DNA of 64,000 nucleotides, from contig JAMKCF010000016.1 of assembly GCA_023634235.1 (NCBI GenBank), forward strand, positions 2,776,001-2,840,000, in the 5' to 3' direction. Numbering within the stretch: the first letter of the stretch is position 1; each line of letters starts with the position of its first letter. The position numbers and the translations under genes are program-made. The DNA is from Pisaster brevispinus (lineage: Eukaryota > Echinodermata > Asteroidea > Forcipulatida > Asteriidae). This document shows positions 61,543 through 64,000 of this stretch, piece by piece. The notes beneath the pieces are model-generated. The model saw nothing but the letters and a program-made list of their open reading frames with translations, was not told the origin of the DNA and searched no databases.

Positions 61543-64000
61543 AACAAAAATAGTAAAACTTTAAAAAAATAGCTTTGTTGCCATGGCAACAGCCAAATTT
61601 GAATTGTATGCTTATTTTGCCATATATTCAATTTTTGAATAGTGAAATTTGCCTATTTTCAAGGCCTCGCTACCATTAAACTGGATATAGAAAATATTTT
61701 CTTTAAAAGTCATGGGTAGGTGGGTCCCTAGAGGCTGCATTGAATGTATAAAAATAATCACCAGGTATGCGGGTGGGTTATACCATTCATTTCAAATAGG
61801 GGTGTTTTTTTTACTTTTTCGAATTATGAAAATATACCATTTTTTGACAGCTTATAACCCCTACGGTAGTGCTCCAATTTGAATGTCGACCACATATTGT
61901 TGAGATGATATATTGGTCTTGTGAAGAAGAAAAAAATTAGATTGGGGAAAATGTTTTCTTTTTCGCAATGATGCCGTACATTTTCCAATTGTTTTCGAAA
62001 TTCACTGCAAAGTCAACCCCACTTTAAATTCTCTGAAAACGAAATTAAAACTTTGTAAGTAATAAGACAATCAATTCTATATTAAGTTAGATCAAATATA
62101 ATGGTCAGTTACTAAAAAAAACACTAGAGAGTTGCCATAACTGGGGCGTAACCTGAACAAGTGGGGGGGGGGTGGTTGGGGAGATTCAATGTTTGCACTG
62201 CCCTCAATAATTTCTTAATCCTGCAGCTAGTCAACATGAGATTTGCTAATTTACCCTAACATTGGGGTCAAACTATAACTTGGCAACATTTGTTGTTGCT
62301 ATGGCAACCACTTGGTAACAGTGGTTTTAAAATGTTTTAATTGTATTTAAAACCCAATGTGCAAGGTCATTAAACTTTTGCCGCCAATGACAAAGGTACA
62401 GTATGCCCATGTTCAGTAACTTTTAGCTATATGCCAGCAACTACTGGTATATTGCAGCAACGCCGGCAAATTAATATATTGTCAGCTCTTTCAAACCAAG
62501 TTTTTTTTTATATGTACATACTCCCCCCCCCAAAAAAAAAAATAAATAAATAAAAAAAAATAAAAAAAATTAAAAAAAATAAAACAAACAAAACAAAACA
62601 ACGCACACATAATCCAGTTGTAGCTAAAATTTCAGACTTTGAAATGATTGAAATTTTTGAAGATTCTCTCTCCCTCAGGCATCCTCTATGTGTTGATGAC
62701 ATTAATTTGTGTGCGATTGTAAGAAAGAAGCAACCGGCTACAAAAAAGCTTCAAAACTTAAAAACTGACAGAGATTTTGTCACACCTCCTCAAATAGTAC
62801 ATCTTGGTTTAAGAAGAACAAGAAATCACAATATACATGTGTATTGCTAAAATTGAACAATCTCTTTGGGGATGTACCTGTTTCAAGTAGAAAGGGAAGC
62901 TACATGTACAGTATAAATTTGGGGTTGATGCAGGATTCCATAGCAAATTGAAATTGGCATTACTGTTCATCACATTGGAAAGTCTGAAATTTGAGCTACA
63001 AATGGATTATGTGTGCAATGTTTTGTTTAATTTTTTTAAATTTTATTTTTAATTTTTTTATGGGGGGGGAGTATGTACATATAAAAAAAAACTTGGTTTG
63101 AAAGAGCTGACAATATATTAATTTGCTGGCGTTGCTGCAATATACCAGTAGTTGCTGGCATATAGCTAAAAGTTACTGAACATGGGCATACTGTACCTTT
63201 AAAACCACTGTTACCAAGTGGTTGCCATAGCAACAACAAATGTTGCCAAGTTATAATAGTTTGATCCCAATGTTAGGGTAAATTAGCAAATCTCATGTTG
63301 ACAAGCTGCAGGTTTAAGAAATTATTGAGGGCAGTGCAAACATTGAATCTCCCCAGCCACTCCCCCCCCCCACTTGTTCATGTTACGCCCCAGTTATTGC
63401 AACTCTCTACTGTTTTTTTTAGTAACTGACCATTATATTTGATCTAACTTAATATAAAATTGATTGTCTTTTCAATAAATATTACTTACAAAGTTTTAAT
63501 TTCGTTTTCAGAGAATTTAAAGTGGGGTTGACTTTGCAGTGAATTTCGAAAACAATTGGAAAATGTACGGCATCATTGCGAAAAAGAAAACATTTTCCCC
63601 AAGCTAATTTTTTTTTCTTCACAAGACCAATATATCATCTCAACAATATGTGGTCGACATTCAAATTGGAGCACTACCATTGGGGTTATAAGCTGTCAAA
63701 AAATGGTGTATTTTCATAATTTGAAAAGGTAAAAAAAACACCCCTATTTGAAATGAATGGTATAACCCACCCGCATACCTGGTGATTTTTTTATACATTC
63801 AATGCAGCCTCTAGGGACCCACCTACCCATGACTTTTAAAGAAAATATTTTCTATATCCAGTTTAATGGTAGCGAGGCCTTGAAAATAGGCAAATTTCAC
63901 TATTCAAAAATTGAATATATGGCAAAATAAGCCTACAATTTTAATTTGGCTGTTGCCATGGTAACGAAGCTATTTTTTTAAAAGTTTTACTATTTTTGTT
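61543..64000. mobile_element. Giant inverted repeat, arms about 1 kb, cut by window end
   Basis: The left arm (61,543-62,640) matches the inverse of 62,980-64,000 nearly throughout (TGGTCGACATTCAAATTGGA, TTGTTGTTGCTATGGCAACC, TTGGTTTGAAAGAGCTGACA on one or other strand). About 60 bp in the left arm near 62,330-62,395 is missing on the right. The central loop is about 340 bp. The outer end is not reached. Confidence 0.88.
62644..62850 (+). CDS. Hypothetical 68-residue frame in the loop of the giant palindrome
   Basis: Open frame starting MIEIFEDSLSLRHPLCVDDI and ending HNIHVYC. It occupies most of the unpaired loop. I recognise no family. It could be chance, or a fragment of an ORF captured between inverted copies. 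Confidence 0.2.
   Translation: MIEIFEDSLSLRHPLCVDDINLCAIVRKKQPATKKLQNLKTDRDFVTPPQIVHLGLRRTRNHNIHVYC

Overview
This window is eukaryotic, intron-rich and full of transposons. The exons are small, nearly all extracellular ones start and end in phase 1, and the introns are packed with Penelope-like, piggyBac, Ty3/gypsy, SINE, foldback and tyrosine-recombinase elements. Frequent short motifs such as ACATGTAC and TAGGCCTA, together with the element types, suggest a marine invertebrate deuterostome, probably an echinoderm. That placement is inference.

The main gene lies on the minus strand from 52,945 down to 13,197. It is a single-pass receptor tyrosine kinase. I could chain 19 exons by splice sites and phase: signal peptide (52.9 kb); one V-type Ig exon (52.2 kb) with a recently duplicated second copy (51.0 kb); four more Ig exons (48.4, 47.8, 41.0 and 40.5 kb); an FN3 exon (39.7 kb); a six-cysteine exon with a furin-type REKR site (37.6 kb); a transmembrane exon (34.3 kb); two very short juxtamembrane exons (33.84 and 32.4 kb); and eight kinase and tail exons (31.2, 27.5, 26.9, 24.1, 19.4, 13.8, 13.6 and 13.2 kb). 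Without the duplicate Ig exon the chain gives about 1,187 residues, after allowing for one apparent 1-nt deletion in the Ig exon at 40.5 kb. A polyadenylation signal lies at 13,035-13,040. A second minus-strand gene begins at 4,871 with a signal peptide and Ig domain, has a second Ig exon at 3.1-3.4 kb, and runs off the left edge. It may be a tandem relative.

Region by region: 0-3 kb holds a tRNA-derived SINE, eight copies of a 14-bp motif and an old copy of a tRNA-like repeat. 5-13 kb is intergenic, with direct-repeat and foldback elements. 13.9-24 kb is two kinase introns holding two Penelope-like copies, a piggyBac element with terminal repeats, and a 317-bp tandem array carrying six tRNA-like genes plus one inverted. 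24-34 kb has kinase introns with A+T-rich tandem repeats, a third Penelope-like element arranged head to head, and a MITE. 34.5-36.8 kb is a foldback element nested with another. 41.5-45.8 kb has a LINE remnant and a decayed spliced tyrosine-recombinase gene. 53-57.5 kb is a Ty3/gypsy element about 55 bp upstream of the receptor start codon. 58-64 kb is a series of palindromic elements ending in an inverted repeat with arms of about 1 kb that runs off the right edge.

The only host genes I can support are the two Ig-domain genes. Everything else recognisable is mobile or repetitive DNA, much of it inside the receptor's introns.
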